Counted from the first letter of the stretch, positions 7,283 through 16,084 are shown. The stretch: DNA of 64,000 nt from Nocardioides scoriae (GCF_900104965.1 NZ_LT629757.1:248001-312000); one strand, 5' to 3'. Numbers and translations are program-made. The notes: generated from the letters alone by a model not told the origin.

Positions 7283-9307
7283 TCACCAGGCCACGCTGTC
7301 CAGCAGCAGCCGTCCGCGCCAGCCGCCCGTCGTGGTGATCCGGAGGCCGAGGGCGGTCACGGCTTGGTCTCCCTCCGGGACGGTCACGGTGAGGTCGTTC
7401 CACCCGGGCGAGAGTTGACGGGCCGGCAGGAGGACCGCACCGGTCCGGTGGTGGACCACCGGTGCCACGGAGGCGCGGACCCCGCGGGGCCCCCACACGC
7501 TGATCGAGGCCACGGCGCCGGGCACGAGGTCGCGCACCTGGGTGGTGGCGAGGGCGTGCCGGCTGCCGCCGGGGAGGCCGATGCCCAGGGACCCGCGGCC
7601 CTCACGCGACGCCGCCTCGGTGCAGCGCACCGTCGCACGTCCGCTGGTGGCGCGCCAGCCGTGGCCGGTGCGGGCCTCGAAGGTGTGCCGCAGCCGGGTG
7701 ACGGTGACGCGGTCGAGGGAGAGGACGCCCCTCCACCCACGGGGGTCGTCGACCTGCATGCCGAGGACCTGTGGGGGCTCGGTGGTCTCGGGGACGCGGA
7801 AGACGACCGTGTTCCAGCCGGGGCGCAGGGTCTGGTGCCGCAGGACGGTCGCGGTCCAGCCGGCGTCGAGGACCACGGGCGCGACACCCACGCCGCTGCT
7901 CGTTCCTGCCGACGGGGGGAGGTGGACGCGGAAGCCGACCGTCGACCCGGCGCCCAGCCCGTCGATCCTGCGGTCGACCCCGCGGTCGACCCCGACTGCC
8001 GGGTATCCGCTGCCCGTCAGCGAGAGCTGGAGGCTGCCGGACCCGGAGCTGGCCGGACCGCGGCCGGCCGAGACCCCCACCGAGCCCCACCGGGTGGACC
8101 ACCCATGCGGCGTGCCGTCCTCGAAGTCGAAGACCGCGGTCGGGTCGACGGGACGCGCGGGGGCGGGGTCGGGGGCCGGGCTGGTCGGTGGGCTGCTCGG
8201 TGGGCTCGGAGCGGGGACCGGGGGGCTCTGCGGGCTGGCACGTCGTTGGTCCAGGTGCCGGCGGTAGCCGGCACCGAACGCCGTGGGTGTGCCGTCGTAG
8301 TCGGTGATGAGGGAGGGACCGCCGCTGCACGAGGCGGTGTTCCACGACCACGCGAGGTAGCCGACGCGGTGCGCGTCGGCCCACGGCAGGATTGTCTCGA
8401 GGAAGTCCGTGGCGCAACCGTCCTGGCCGACCTCGGTGAGCAGGACGGGGTGGTCGGCGGTGACCGGGGCGACCGTGTCCTCCCAGCAGGACGGCGTGCG
8501 GCAGCCGGAGAAGCTGTAGGCGTGCCAACCTGCGACGAGGCCGTCGAGCGGGTCGACGGGGGCGTGGGCGGACCACTGGCTGAGGTCGCCACCCCAGTTG
8601 AGTCCGTCGAGGACGATCGGTTGGCGGGCCCCCGTCGCACGCACGGCGTCGACCAGCTCCTGCGCACCGGCGGCCCGCCACCCGGACGGCGTCGTGCACC
8701 CGTCGCGCCAGCAGGCCCACGAGATGTCGCGGGGTTCGTTGTACAGCTCGAACACCACCGACGGGTTCGTCCGGTAGGCGCTGGCGACGCTGGTCCAGAA
8801 GGCCGGGGTGTGGTCGCGGTTGGGCGCGACCTCCTGGTGCGTCGCGGGCGTGGCCCCGGGGGAGGCCCAGTGCAGGTCCAGGATGGCGGCGAGGCCGTGG
8901 CGCGCGGCCCGGTCGACGAGGTCACCGATGGCCCTGCGGTACGCCGCCGCGGCGAGCTCCGGGCGGACCCCGTCGAGGCCGAGCCAGCAGCTCTCGTTGA
9001 GGGGGATCCTGATGACGTTGGTGCCCCAGGCCGCGATGGCGGCGATGGCCTGGTCGTCGACGGGCCCGTCGAACAGCCCCCACCCCTGGACGCAGGCGTA
9101 CTCCGAGCCGGAGCGGTTGACGCCCGCCACCTCGAGGTCGTCGCCCGAACGGGCGTCGACGAGCCGGCTCCCGATCACGACCGGCTGCGGTGGTGAGGGG
9201 GAGGCCTGGCTCGCGGGTGCGGCGACCAGTCCCAGGCTCGTCAGCGCGAGGACGAGGACCAGCAGGCGGCCGACGGCCGAGCGGGTCCGAGCAGGGGCGG
9301 GGGACAC
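7283..9307 (-). CDS. secreted GH5 cellulase with C-terminal jelly-roll modules
   Basis: A 674-aa protein with a signal peptide (residues 1-36, ending ASQAS), a GH5 (beta/alpha)8 catalytic domain to about residue 350, a Pro/Ser linker ([16 protein letters not shown]), and two beta-sandwich modules of about 150 residues each that resemble carbohydrate-binding folds (DFEDGTPHGWSTRWGS and FEARTGHGWRATS). Catalytic Glu residues are in FELYNEPRD (about 190, acid/base) and LLTEVGQDG (about 291, nucleophile); a Trp-rich substrate loop (YLAWSWNTASC) is also seen. GH5 cellulases cut beta-1,4-glucans. It is on the same strand as the glycan operon but separated by 142 bp, so it may be its own transcription unit. 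Confidence 0.88.
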   Translation of the reverse strand: MSPAPARTRSAVGRLLVLVLALTSLGLVAAPASQASPSPPQPVVIGSRLVDARSGDDLEVAGVNRSGSEYACVQGWGLFDGPVDDQAIAAIAAWGTNVIRIPLNESCWLGLDGVRPELAAAAYRRAIGDLVDRAARHGLAAILDLHWASPGATPATHQEVAPNRDHTPAFWTSVASAYRTNPSVVFELYNEPRDISWACWRDGCTTPSGWRAAGAQELVDAVRATGARQPIVLDGLNWGGDLSQWSAHAPVDPLDGLVAGWHAYSFSGCRTPSCWEDTVAPVTADHPVLLTEVGQDGCATDFLETILPWADAHRVGYLAWSWNTASCSGGPSLITDYDGTPTAFGAGYRRHLDQRRASPQSPPVPAPSPPSSPPTSPAPDPAPARPVDPTAVFDFEDGTPHGWSTRWGSVGVSAGRGPASSGSGSLQLSLTGSGYPAVGVDRGVDRRIDGLGAGSTVGFRVHLPPSAGTSSGVGVAPVVLDAGWTATVLRHQTLRPGWNTVVFRVPETTEPPQVLGMQVDDPRGWRGVLSLDRVTVTRLRHTFEARTGHGWRATSGRATVRCTEAASREGRGSLGIGLPGGSRHALATTQVRDLVPGAVASISVWGPRGVRASVAPVVHHRTGAVLLPARQLSPGWNDLTVTVPEGDQAVTALGLRITTTGGWRGRLLLDSVAW

Positions 9308-9484
9308 GCGGGCTCCCGAGGCACGAGGGACGGGCTCGGGGGCAGTGGACCGCCCCCAAAACGGATAATTAGACCGTATCGGGCGTCACGGGACCTGGGG
9401 GCGTGATCGGTCGACTCCGTCGGGGCCGGGGAACGCCCTGGTGGTTCGACGGTGCGCGGGGCCCCTTGCTGCGATGCTGTCCCG
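9308..9484. promoter_or_regulatory. divergent intergenic region
   Basis: This gap separates the GH5 gene (minus) from the first sigma-like paralog (plus). The 30 bp just upstream of the GTG at 9485 (core CTGCGATGCTGTC) recur almost unchanged before the paralog at 14778, which suggests a shared promoter or translation signal. The GTG has no Shine-Dalgarno sequence. Confidence 0.4.
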
Positions 9485-9934
9485 GTGATCACCGCGACGC
9501 CTCCGAACCTGCCCGGGCGTGACCTGGCGGTGATCTTCGACCGGGACGGGAGCACGCTGCTCGCGCTGGCGCGCGCCGTCACGAGGAGCGACGACCGCGC
9601 CTTGGCGGCCCTGGCGACGGGACTTGCGGACTACGGCCGGTCCGCGGCCGCGCTCGAGACGCTCCCGTGGGTGGTCCAGCGGGTCCTGGTGGCCCAGGCG
9701 GTGTTCGTCGCCTGCCGCTCCCTGGACGCGGTCGACGACGTGTCCGGTCGGGCGGTGCCGCGGTGGTCGCGCGCCGTGGCGGAGCAGGCGGCGGTGGCCC
9801 TGTGCCTCGACTGCGGGGTGTCCTACCGAGACGCTGCGCAGGTGGTCGGTCTCCCGGCGGAGGCGGTGGCGTCCTCGCTCACCGCCGTGCTCCGGGGGCT
9901 GGTGCCCCGCGGCCCTGCTCCCGCTCTCGGCTGA
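9485..9934 (+). CDS. sigma-70-region-4-like small protein, paralog 1
   Basis: A 149-aa protein of unknown function. The GTG start at 9485 gives VITATPPNLPGRDL, which aligns residue for residue with the start of its paralog at 14778. The N-terminal half is helical (VIFDRDGSTLLALARAV...). The C-terminal 45 residues (LCLDCGVSYRDAAQVVGLPA...) resemble the helix-turn-helix of sigma region 4. The stretch ETLPW-VQRVLVAQAVFVA is shared with the paralog apart from one residue. No region 2 is seen, so it is not a normal sigma factor; a DNA-binding or RNA-polymerase-associated regulator is possible. No co-transcribed partner is seen. Its end faces the bestrophin-like gene. Confidence 0.7.
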   Translation: MITATPPNLPGRDLAVIFDRDGSTLLALARAVTRSDDRALAALATGLADYGRSAAALETLPWVVQRVLVAQAVFVACRSLDAVDDVSGRAVPRWSRAVAEQAAVALCLDCGVSYRDAAQVVGLPAEAVASSLTAVLRGLVPRGPAPALG

Positions 9935-9953
9935 CCTCCCGCGCAGGGACGGC

Positions 9954-10853
9954 TCACCACAGCACCTCGTGCTCGGGCACCACCTTCTCGGGTGCTCGAT
10001 GGCCGATGGTCTCGAGCAGGTCGATCTCGATGGTGCGGGCGATCGCGGTCATGGGGACGTCGTGGATGCTGTCGCGGAACGGGTCGGCGAGGTCGCGTCC
10101 GACCTGGACCGCCAGGAGGTACATGATGCCGACCAGGCCGGAGCCGATCGGGGTCAGCCACAGCAGGTCCTGCACGATGGCGAAGGGCAGGACGATGCAG
10201 AAGATGCGGGCGAAGAACGACGGCAGGAACCTGTACTGGACGGGAAGCGGCGTGTTCTTGATCCGTTCGAGTCCGCCCTGGGAGTCCGCCAGCACGGCCA
10301 AGGTCCCCTCGATCTGCACCCGGGGCAGGTGCTCCACCATGCCGCGCCGGCGTGCTTCTGCCACGAGGGCGCCGATCTCGTTCAGCGTGGCGTTGGGGCG
10401 GTTGGTCGCTCCCCGGATGCGAGCGCCGGCGGCGCTGGTCGTGTAGAGGTCGAGCTCCTGCGGCGGGTCCTGGCCACGCAGCGAGGTCCGCAGGACGTGG
10501 ACGTAGGCCACCTGGGCGCACACGACCTCGTCGACGAGCCCCTCACGCGCATCGGCAGACTCGGCGGTGAGCAGGGTCACCGCTTCGCGGCCCAGGTTGC
10601 GGGAGTGGTTGGTGATCGAGCCCCACAACGTCCTGGCCTCCCACCACCGGGCGTACGAGGCGTTGACCATGAAGCCGAGGAACAGGGCCACGGCAGTGCC
10701 GTAGAGGGTGTACTGGATGGTGATGTCGCGAAACCCGAGCCATCCGTGCATGTAGGCCCAGGTGACGGCGACGTCCCAGGCCAGCAGGAGGGTGACGGGT
10801 CCAGCGATGTTGCGCCAGGCTTGGAGCGGCTTGGGTGCACCCGAGACGATCAT
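9954..10853 (-). CDS. bestrophin-like (UPF0187) chloride channel-type membrane protein
   Basis: A 299-aa protein from ATG 10853 (MIVSGAPKPLQAW). The open frame extends 72 codons upstream, but that extension is Arg/Ser-rich and unlike the family, whose members begin a few residues before the first TM. Four hydrophobic segments lie at about residues 18-38, 45-65, 205-230 and 235-255. Family-like features are NASYARWWEARTLWGSITNHSRNLGR after TM2 and DLADPFRDSIHDVPM near the C-terminus. Bacterial bestrophins are pentameric ion channels, but the conducted ion cannot be deduced. No strong RBS precedes 10853, so the start is uncertain. Confidence 0.75.
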   Translation of the reverse strand: MIVSGAPKPLQAWRNIAGPVTLLLAWDVAVTWAYMHGWLGFRDITIQYTLYGTAVALFLGFMVNASYARWWEARTLWGSITNHSRNLGREAVTLLTAESADAREGLVDEVVCAQVAYVHVLRTSLRGQDPPQELDLYTTSAAGARIRGATNRPNATLNEIGALVAEARRRGMVEHLPRVQIEGTLAVLADSQGGLERIKNTPLPVQYRFLPSFFARIFCIVLPFAIVQDLLWLTPIGSGLVGIMYLLAVQVGRDLADPFRDSIHDVPMTAIARTIEIDLLETIGHRAPEKVVPEHEVLW

Positions 10854-11129
10854 GGTCGAAGTGTGTGGACCACCGCGAACCGCCTCTACCGACGGAGATG
10901 AAGACCACTGCCCGTGCAGCCAGCGACGCTGCCATGAACGGCTGCGCGCACGCGTGACGTCGTGGTCCTCTGCCCCGGCGTGGTTGCGCCGGGTCCTGTT
11001 AGGGCTGTCGGTGCCCTGGCGGCCGGGCGGGGGACGCATCTCCGAGTCTGACCGGGCGTGCGGCCCCACAATCGATTTCGCGTAGCAGGCTTCGACGGTC
11101 GGTCGAGACTGTGGCGGGTGGGGAGATCC

Positions 11130-11312
11130 TCAGGCGGGGAGCGCCTGCACGTGGCCATTGATCGCGGCGTGTACGTCGGGCGTGATCTCGGTGATGCCGT
11201 GGTCGCTGGCAGCATGTGCGGCGACATCTTGCATGAGGCTTGTCCTGTCGATGTTTTCGAAGGTCGAGGCGCAGCCAGGCATCACATCACCGCAGGCGAG
11301 CTTGAAGATCAT
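11130..11312 (-). CDS. DUF1059 small protein
   Basis: A 60-aa protein beginning MIFKLACGDVMPGCASTF, with the DUF1059 pattern of a GCxxxF stretch followed by LMQDVAAHAASDHGI and TPDVHAAI. Members are small and soluble, and their function is not established; the Cys pair (7 and 14) could bind metal. It overlaps the stop of the kinase gene by 4 bp, so it is co-translated with it and may be its partner or target. Short, but the motif and coupling make it convincing. Confidence 0.75.
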   Translation of the reverse strand: MIFKLACGDVMPGCASTFENIDRTSLMQDVAAHAASDHGITEITPDVHAAINGHVQALPA

Positions 11313-12223
11313 GGGGTTCCGTTCTTTGTGGTGTGGCTGATTGGGCGAGGGTCACGGGGGCGGGGGGCCAGAGGGAGCCGCAGGAGGAAATGGCCGGCAA
11401 ATTCATCCTGCTCGAGCCCGATGGTGCCTCCCAGGGCAACCGCGAGCGCACGCGCGAGGTAGAGGCCGAGGCTGACTCCGGTGTCGTCGTCGTTCGTGTC
11501 GAAGGGTTCGAACAGCGCGATCAGGGTTCGTGGCTCGATGGGATCTGCCATGCGGGTGATGCGCAGCTCCAGCCACAAGCGGGTGAGGCGCACTTCGAGG
11601 CGACGTCGTCGTGGTGTGGGGGGGAGGCCCGCGGCCTGCCACAGGTCGTGGAGGGCTCGGGCAGCCAGATCGGGGTCCGTGCTGAAGGTGCGGCTGGTGA
11701 GGTCGCTCTTGAGATCGTCGGTGGGGACGCCGGCCGAGGCGATGATGTCGTGAAGGGTGCAATGGCGCCGGTGCACCCTCAGGCGTCCGAGTGCAACCGC
11801 GGAGAGCCGTTCGGCATCGCTCATCCGCTCGGCGACGTCGCCGAGCGCAGCTTCGAGCTTGCGTGCAGTGGTCTGGGTCAACTCGGGTCCGAGATCTCCA
11901 TCAGCCAACATTCCTGCCCAGCCGCGTGCCACCGAGAGGGGGGTGCGTAGCTCGTGCGCGAAGGCAGCCAGGAATCGGTCTCTTTGCTCAGCAAGCTGCG
12001 CCTGGGGAGTGTTGGTGATCTGGGCCGCGCCGGCTCGGAGGAAGGACTCGAGCCACCGATGGAGCATGACGTCTTCAAAGCCGTAGGTTGCGGCGACCTC
12101 GGGTACTGGAGTGCCTGAGATGGCCTCCAGGACTGCTCTGACCCGGATGTCCCCGGTGGGCGTGGGTGCTTGCGGCATGACGGTAGGTCGGATGGCCGGG
12201 TCGAAGGGAAGTGCTGCAGCCAT
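11309..12223 (-). CDS. soluble HTH-histidine kinase with a degenerate ATPase domain
   Basis: A 304-aa protein. ATG 12223 is preferred over the GTG at 12232 because the RBS (AGGAAAGG, 12234-12241) is properly spaced only for the ATG. Residues about 25-65 (VRAVLEAISGTPVPEVAATYGF...) look like a transposase- or Hfq-like HTH. A HisKA domain follows, with FAHELRTPLS (phospho-acceptor His about 90). The C-terminal HATPase region keeps a G2-like stretch (GVSLGLYLARALAVALGG), but the N-box Asn and the DxGxG of the G1 box are not recognisable (RITRMADPIEP stands there). No TM or PAS is present, so the sensor input is cytoplasmic. No response regulator is adjacent; the DUF1059 gene overlaps its end. 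It may be a catalytically impaired or scaffold kinase. Confidence 0.75.
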   Translation of the reverse strand: MAAALPFDPAIRPTVMPQAPTPTGDIRVRAVLEAISGTPVPEVAATYGFEDVMLHRWLESFLRAGAAQITNTPQAQLAEQRDRFLAAFAHELRTPLSVARGWAGMLADGDLGPELTQTTARKLEAALGDVAERMSDAERLSAVALGRLRVHRRHCTLHDIIASAGVPTDDLKSDLTSRTFSTDPDLAARALHDLWQAAGLPPTPRRRRLEVRLTRLWLELRITRMADPIEPRTLIALFEPFDTNDDDTGVSLGLYLARALAVALGGTIGLEQDEFAGHFLLRLPLAPRPRDPRPISHTTKNGTP

Positions 12224-12487
12224 CGCGCACACACCTTTCCTTGCTTTGCCACTGGCTGCTCAGCATAGAGTGGTATCGGGTGCTTTACACTAATAGTCGC
12301 ATATGGGTGCCATGCGGGCGAGTGTGTTAGTGCGAACGAGTTCGCACTTCGCTGTGGACGGCTGGTCAACCTGTCGCATCCGAGTCGGGTCCCGAGGCGT
12401 GGCCGGGTCATCGCGCGACCTGTTGCGAGGCGTGGCGTGGTGTTCGCAGAAGGCGAGGCGGCGCTGCCGTGGGTGGGTCGGAGGTGA
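12224..12487. promoter_or_regulatory. kinase promoter region
   Basis: This gap lies between the kinase start and the end of the next minus-strand gene. Read on the minus strand, a TATGCT hexamer (about 12262-12267) is a plausible -10, with an AT-rich stretch upstream (about 12281-12300). No gene is seen. Confidence 0.3.
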
Positions 12488-12826
12488 TCAGGCGCCGAAG
12501 ACTGCGTCGACGTGCTCTCGAGCCCGATGGATCAACACCAGGCGGTCCTCATCGGTGTCAAGGGTTGAGAAGGTCAGGAAGATCTCCAACAGCGCGAGCA
12601 CCGTAGCCACCAGCGCAGTCGGGTTCGCCTGCACGGCACCGGTCTCGGTATCCACCTCGGCGATGATCGCCCCTGCGTCCACCAGGTGCCGCTGCACGTC
12701 GGGCAGCAAACGCTGCAGGAGCTCGCCGGACGGGTCAGTGTCGGGGTCGAGCGTCGCCAGTACGTCGAGGAACACGTTGGCGATGTCGCGGGTCTGCTCG
12801 TCGCCCTCGGGAATGGGGGCATCCAT
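12488..12826 (-). CDS. hypothetical helical protein
   Basis: A 112-aa protein from ATG 12826 (MDAPIPEGDEQTRD); the frame continues upstream, but that part is Arg-rich and non-coding in character. The protein is acidic and helical, rich in Asp/Glu/Leu (IANVFLDVLATLDPDTDP), with a hydrophobic patch LVATVLALLEIFLTF that could be a buried helix or a weak membrane segment. No motif was recognised. Codon use is normal for the genome, so it is probably real. Confidence 0.5.
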   Translation of the reverse strand: MDAPIPEGDEQTRDIANVFLDVLATLDPDTDPSGELLQRLLPDVQRHLVDAGAIIAEVDTETGAVQANPTALVATVLALLEIFLTFSTLDTDEDRLVLIHRAREHVDAVFGA

Positions 12827-13180
12827 CTGCCACACCCTACGAGAGCGCCGGCCCGATCCCGCGGAGGAGACCACAACCGAGGCCGAAAGGTGACGCCGTG
12901 ACCCCACAGGCCCGTCGGCCGCCCGTGCGATGCTGGGTAGCCGACGGCCCGCGCAATGCGCTTGCCACGGCTCATCGGTCCCCCCGGCGGACGATGCGCC
13001 GAGCCCCCACCGTGCGGGCGACACATGGGGTGGGACGAACTACGTCAAGCCGTCAGCCGACACCTGAGAACGAGGCATGCTTGCCCCGGCGGCCTTCCGG
13101 GCGAACCCCCCGTTACGTCCCGGGGGGCCGTCCTTCGCCTGCGGTCCACGTGTCTCGGGCGCCCCGGACTCGGATGCCCC

Positions 13181-13408
13181 TCACGCCTCCGACAGCCGGG
13201 GCGGTCGCGCGTTCGGCCGGGCCACCTGCGGCGGGGAGTCCTCAATGCCACGTCCCTGGTCTGGTGTCGACGACACCACCGCCTCGTCGTCGAGCTGCTC
13301 GTCCTGCGTCACCCACGCTGTCCCGGTCCAGAACCGGTGCAGGCGGTGGTCATCGGGATGGCGATACCAACCAGACTCGTGCGACGACGGTTGAGGTGAA
13401 GAAGACAT
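13181..13408 (-). CDS. DUF2510 domain protein
   Basis: A 75-aa protein from ATG 13408. The core SGWYRHPDDHRLHRFWTG is the DUF2510 signature (GWYxDP...RxWxGxxW), an actinobacterial domain usually found as a short module at the N-terminus of membrane or regulatory proteins. Here it stands nearly alone with a short acidic tail, so it may be a truncated member. Another DUF2510 module occurs at 23835. Confidence 0.5.
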   Translation of the reverse strand: MSSSPQPSSHESGWYRHPDDHRLHRFWTGTAWVTQDEQLDDEAVVSSTPDQGRGIEDSPPQVARPNARPPRLSEA

Positions 13409-13529
13409 CCACCTCAGGCTGCCCCGATCCGGGCGCCTCAAACGGGCCCGAGCCTCTGACAGGCGACTTATTGATCACGCCAGCACCATTCCCGTGTCTA
13501 TATTCGCGCACAGCGGGCAGACTCCGCGC

Positions 13530-13817
13530 ATGGTGACTCGTGAGTACCGGCCGTTCCGCGCCGGCGACCGCCCCGGTGTGGAAGTACAGATCGGCGATGC
13601 GTGGCTCGCCGGCGAGCTCCGCGCCTGGATCCGGCGAGCCGGCATCTGGTGGGCCCACCTCGACTACACCCTGCCCGATCGCAACCGCCACACCACGACC
13701 GTGCCCAGCCGCCGCGTCCGCTCGACTGATCCCCGCGGCCAGGTCCCTGTCGAAGACGACGACGCCGGTACCTCCGACGCCGGCCACATCAGCGCACACG
13801 ACTGCTCCACGTCCTAG
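13530..13817 (+). CDS. hypothetical protein
   Basis: A 95-aa protein from ATG 13530 (MVTREYRPFRAGDRPG). The first 60 residues look like a small beta-barrel (GVEVQIGDAWLAGELRAWIR and IWWAHLDYTLPDRN), reminiscent of SH3-like or Tudor folds; the acidic C-terminus is probably disordered. No clear RBS and no recognised family. A competing reverse ORF (13350-13799) looks like a shadow. Confidence 0.4.
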   Translation: MVTREYRPFRAGDRPGVEVQIGDAWLAGELRAWIRRAGIWWAHLDYTLPDRNRHTTTVPSRRVRSTDPRGQVPVEDDDAGTSDAGHISAHDCSTS

Positions 13818-14777
13818 TGCTCAGCTAGTCCATCTGCATCAGGACCCGGCCCCTGCCCCGTGGACACTGGAGCACACTGGCGGCCCCGCGGGGTCGCTGC
13901 ACTGGCTGGGGGGTGGCGCGGCCTCCCAGGCGCCGGCCCCACCCTCGCCCGGGAGGCGGTCCCCAGCAGGACATCAGCCAAATCTCACTTGACCCTGCGA
14001 CGCAGCATCGCGCGCCTCGCAGGACGCCATATCGGTTCTTCGGATTTCCCTGCGCTGTTGCATGTCTGGTCGGTGCGGTGGCCGCCCCGGCAATCACCTT
14101 GCTTGAGCCGAAGAACCGGCCTGCACCACCGATACCTAGCCGGTACCAGACCGCAGCGAATCCGGTCAGGTCCTGTCCCCGCAATCCGTATCGCTGTCGA
14201 TGACGGCTGGGCTCGATCGTTCGGATACCTGGGGCCGAGAGGCAACCACCGTCCAATCAGCCCGGTCCTCTCAGTTTCCGCACCGGCGAACGCGGTCCCG
14301 TTCTTGCGGGTGCTGCTCACGCCCCACACCGCCGATGTCGAGGCCCTACCCGAGCGTCGTAGGGCGAAGCACCAGCAAGGACAACTTCGTCGCCACGTCT
14401 CGCGTCCGCGCCGACCACATGTGGATTGACCTGACCGGGCAGGCGCGGTCACCCGCTTGGGCGGTCGGCGAGGGGCTGGAAAGACGATCCAGTCACTGCG
14501 CCTGGGCGGAGTTCTTGGGCGAGCGTGTGCTGTCTTGAGTCCAGTCACGCTTCTCGATTGTTCAAGTCGCCGCAGGTCGACGACACGGGATTTGGTATCC
14601 CTGTCCGATCGTGACTGTGGTCGTTCCCCCAAAGTATGAGCTTCGTGGTGGTGGGTCGAGGCACCGTGCCGTCATCAACTCCGCGCTAACGCCGCCTCGT
14701 TCGTGTTGGGGCGGTCAGGCGAGTCCCCTTGTCGCCGTTTCACGATGTGCGGGGTTGTCGGCTGCAATGCTGTCGAA
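13818..14777. other. 960-bp stretch with no convincing gene
   Basis: Several overlapping open frames exist on both strands (for example 13860-14429 plus and 13985-14632 minus), but their translations are Arg/Ser/Pro-rich, lack motifs and have no RBS. It may be decayed sequence between the two sigma-like paralogs. The last 30 bp carry the leader shared with the other paralog. Confidence 0.4.
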
Positions 14778-15233
14778 GTGACTACCGCAATGGATTTGGA
14801 GCTGCCGGGGCGCGACCTCTCGAGGATCTTCGACCGCGACGGAAGCCTGCTGCTGGCGTTAGCACGTGCCGTCACGGGAAGCGATGGTCATGCCGTGGTT
14901 GCGCTGACGAGGGGGCTGGGGGACTACGACCGGTCGGCGGCTGCGCGCGAGACGCTTCCGTGGATGGTGCAGAGGGTGCTGGTGGCCCAGGCGGTGTTCG
15001 TCGCCAGTCGCCACGTCGCAGTCGAGAACGACGTGGATGACGACGTTGATGACGGCGTGGTCGGGGTGTGGTCGTTGGCGAGGAGGGGAGCGCTGGCACT
15101 GGTCCTCGACTGCGGTGTCTCCTACCGGGAGGCCGCGCAGGTGGTAGGTCTTCCGGCGACGGTCGTGGCGTCGTCGCTCACCGAGGTCCTTCGGGCCCTG
15201 GTCCGGAGCGAGCCGCGTCAGGCTCTCGGCTGA
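14778..15233 (+). CDS. sigma-70-region-4-like small protein, paralog 2
   Basis: A 151-aa protein from GTG 14778 (VTTAMDLELPGRDL). It is clearly paralogous to the 149-aa protein at 9485, with long near-identical stretches (the ETLPW-to-QAVFVA block, LDCGVSYREAAQVVGLPA, VVASSLTEVLRAL). It differs by an acidic insertion (NDVDDDVDDGVVG) in the middle. The helix-turn-helix-like C-terminus is kept. Function is unknown; duplication within 5 kb with a conserved leader suggests a dosage or divergence event. Confidence 0.7.
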   Translation: MTTAMDLELPGRDLSRIFDRDGSLLLALARAVTGSDGHAVVALTRGLGDYDRSAAARETLPWMVQRVLVAQAVFVASRHVAVENDVDDDVDDGVVGVWSLARRGALALVLDCGVSYREAAQVVGLPATVVASSLTEVLRALVRSEPRQALG

Positions 15234-15376
15234 CTCCGTTGGGCCTGGGCGCGGGCCCGGGCGCGGTCACGTGCCTGGTGGCGCTGAGAATCATAGTGAC
15301 TCAGTTACCCATCCGTGGGTGCGGTGGTGGCGAACTCCATGTGACACACACAGCCATCAACAGGAGTTGACTCCCC

Positions 15377-16084
15377 ATGAGCACGATGCTCACCACCAAG
15401 GGCCGCAAGGGCCTCGCCGCGATCGCGCTGGTCGCGATGACCGGCACCATGGCTGCTTGCGGCAGCAGCGACGACTCGAGCGCTTCCGCCTCGTCGTCCT
15501 CGTCGTCCTCGGCGTCCACGCAGGCCGCTCCCAAGCCCGTCGCGGCGATCGACTCGCTGACCGGCAAGAACACCCAGGTCGCCCTGGACGCCGGTTTCGT
15601 CGACGCCCTGAAGTCGCTGAAGCTGACCCCCGGCACCACCGGCAAGGCCAAGCTCGTCGGTGGCGGCGGCACGCTGCAGTTCCCGATCTCGGGCGGCAAC
15701 GTCACGGTCTTCAAGCCCGGCACCGTCTCGCCGTACGTCATCGGCCAGGTCCAGCACGAGGGCTCCGGTCTCTCCCTGACCGCTGGTGACACCAAGGTCG
15801 AGATCAACAACCTCAACGTCGACCCGGGCGTGTCCCGCGTCTACGGCGACGTGCTGGTCAACGGCGAGGTCGCTGCGTCCAGCGCCTACGTGTTCACCCT
15901 CGACGGGCGCACCCTGAACCCCCTGAAGACCGGTGACGGCACGGCCACCCTGCAGGGCACCAAGGTCGAGATCTCGCCCGTCGCCGCGGGTCTGCTGAAC
16001 CAGACCTTCAAGACCGACGCGGTCAAGCCCGGCCTGCTGGTCGGCATCGCGAAGATCACCGTCAACACCACCCCCGGCGACTGA
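15377..16084 (+). CDS. secreted lipoprotein
   Basis: A 235-aa protein. It has a lipoprotein signal (about residues 10-27) with lipobox TMAAC, so Cys27 is expected to be diacylated after cleavage. A long Ser/Ala linker follows, then a beta-rich domain (GKAKLVGGGGTLQFPISGGNVTV, SLTAGDTKVEINNLNVDPG, SRVYGDVLVNGEVA), patterned like HtaA-type or similar all-beta extracellular domains; the match is loose. An AGGAG sits 10 nt before the ATG. It is monocistronic and followed by a strong terminator hairpin at 16151. Low-Arg, Lys/Asn-containing coding suggests a well expressed exported protein. Confidence 0.75.
   Translation: MSTMLTTKGRKGLAAIALVAMTGTMAACGSSDDSSASASSSSSSSASTQAAPKPVAAIDSLTGKNTQVALDAGFVDALKSLKLTPGTTGKAKLVGGGGTLQFPISGGNVTVFKPGTVSPYVIGQVQHEGSGLSLTAGDTKVEINNLNVDPGVSRVYGDVLVNGEVAASSAYVFTLDGRTLNPLKTGDGTATLQGTKVEISPVAAGLLNQTFKTDAVKPGLLVGIAKITVNTTPGD

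Noticed and set aside
7241-9196. 651-aa open frame on the plus strand
   Set aside because: Antisense to the GH5 gene, Arg/Gly/Ala-rich, no motif.
13860-14632. Overlapping ORFs on both strands in the low-density region
   Set aside because: No RBS, no family motif, and Arg/Ser/Pro-biased translations; judged non-coding or decayed.
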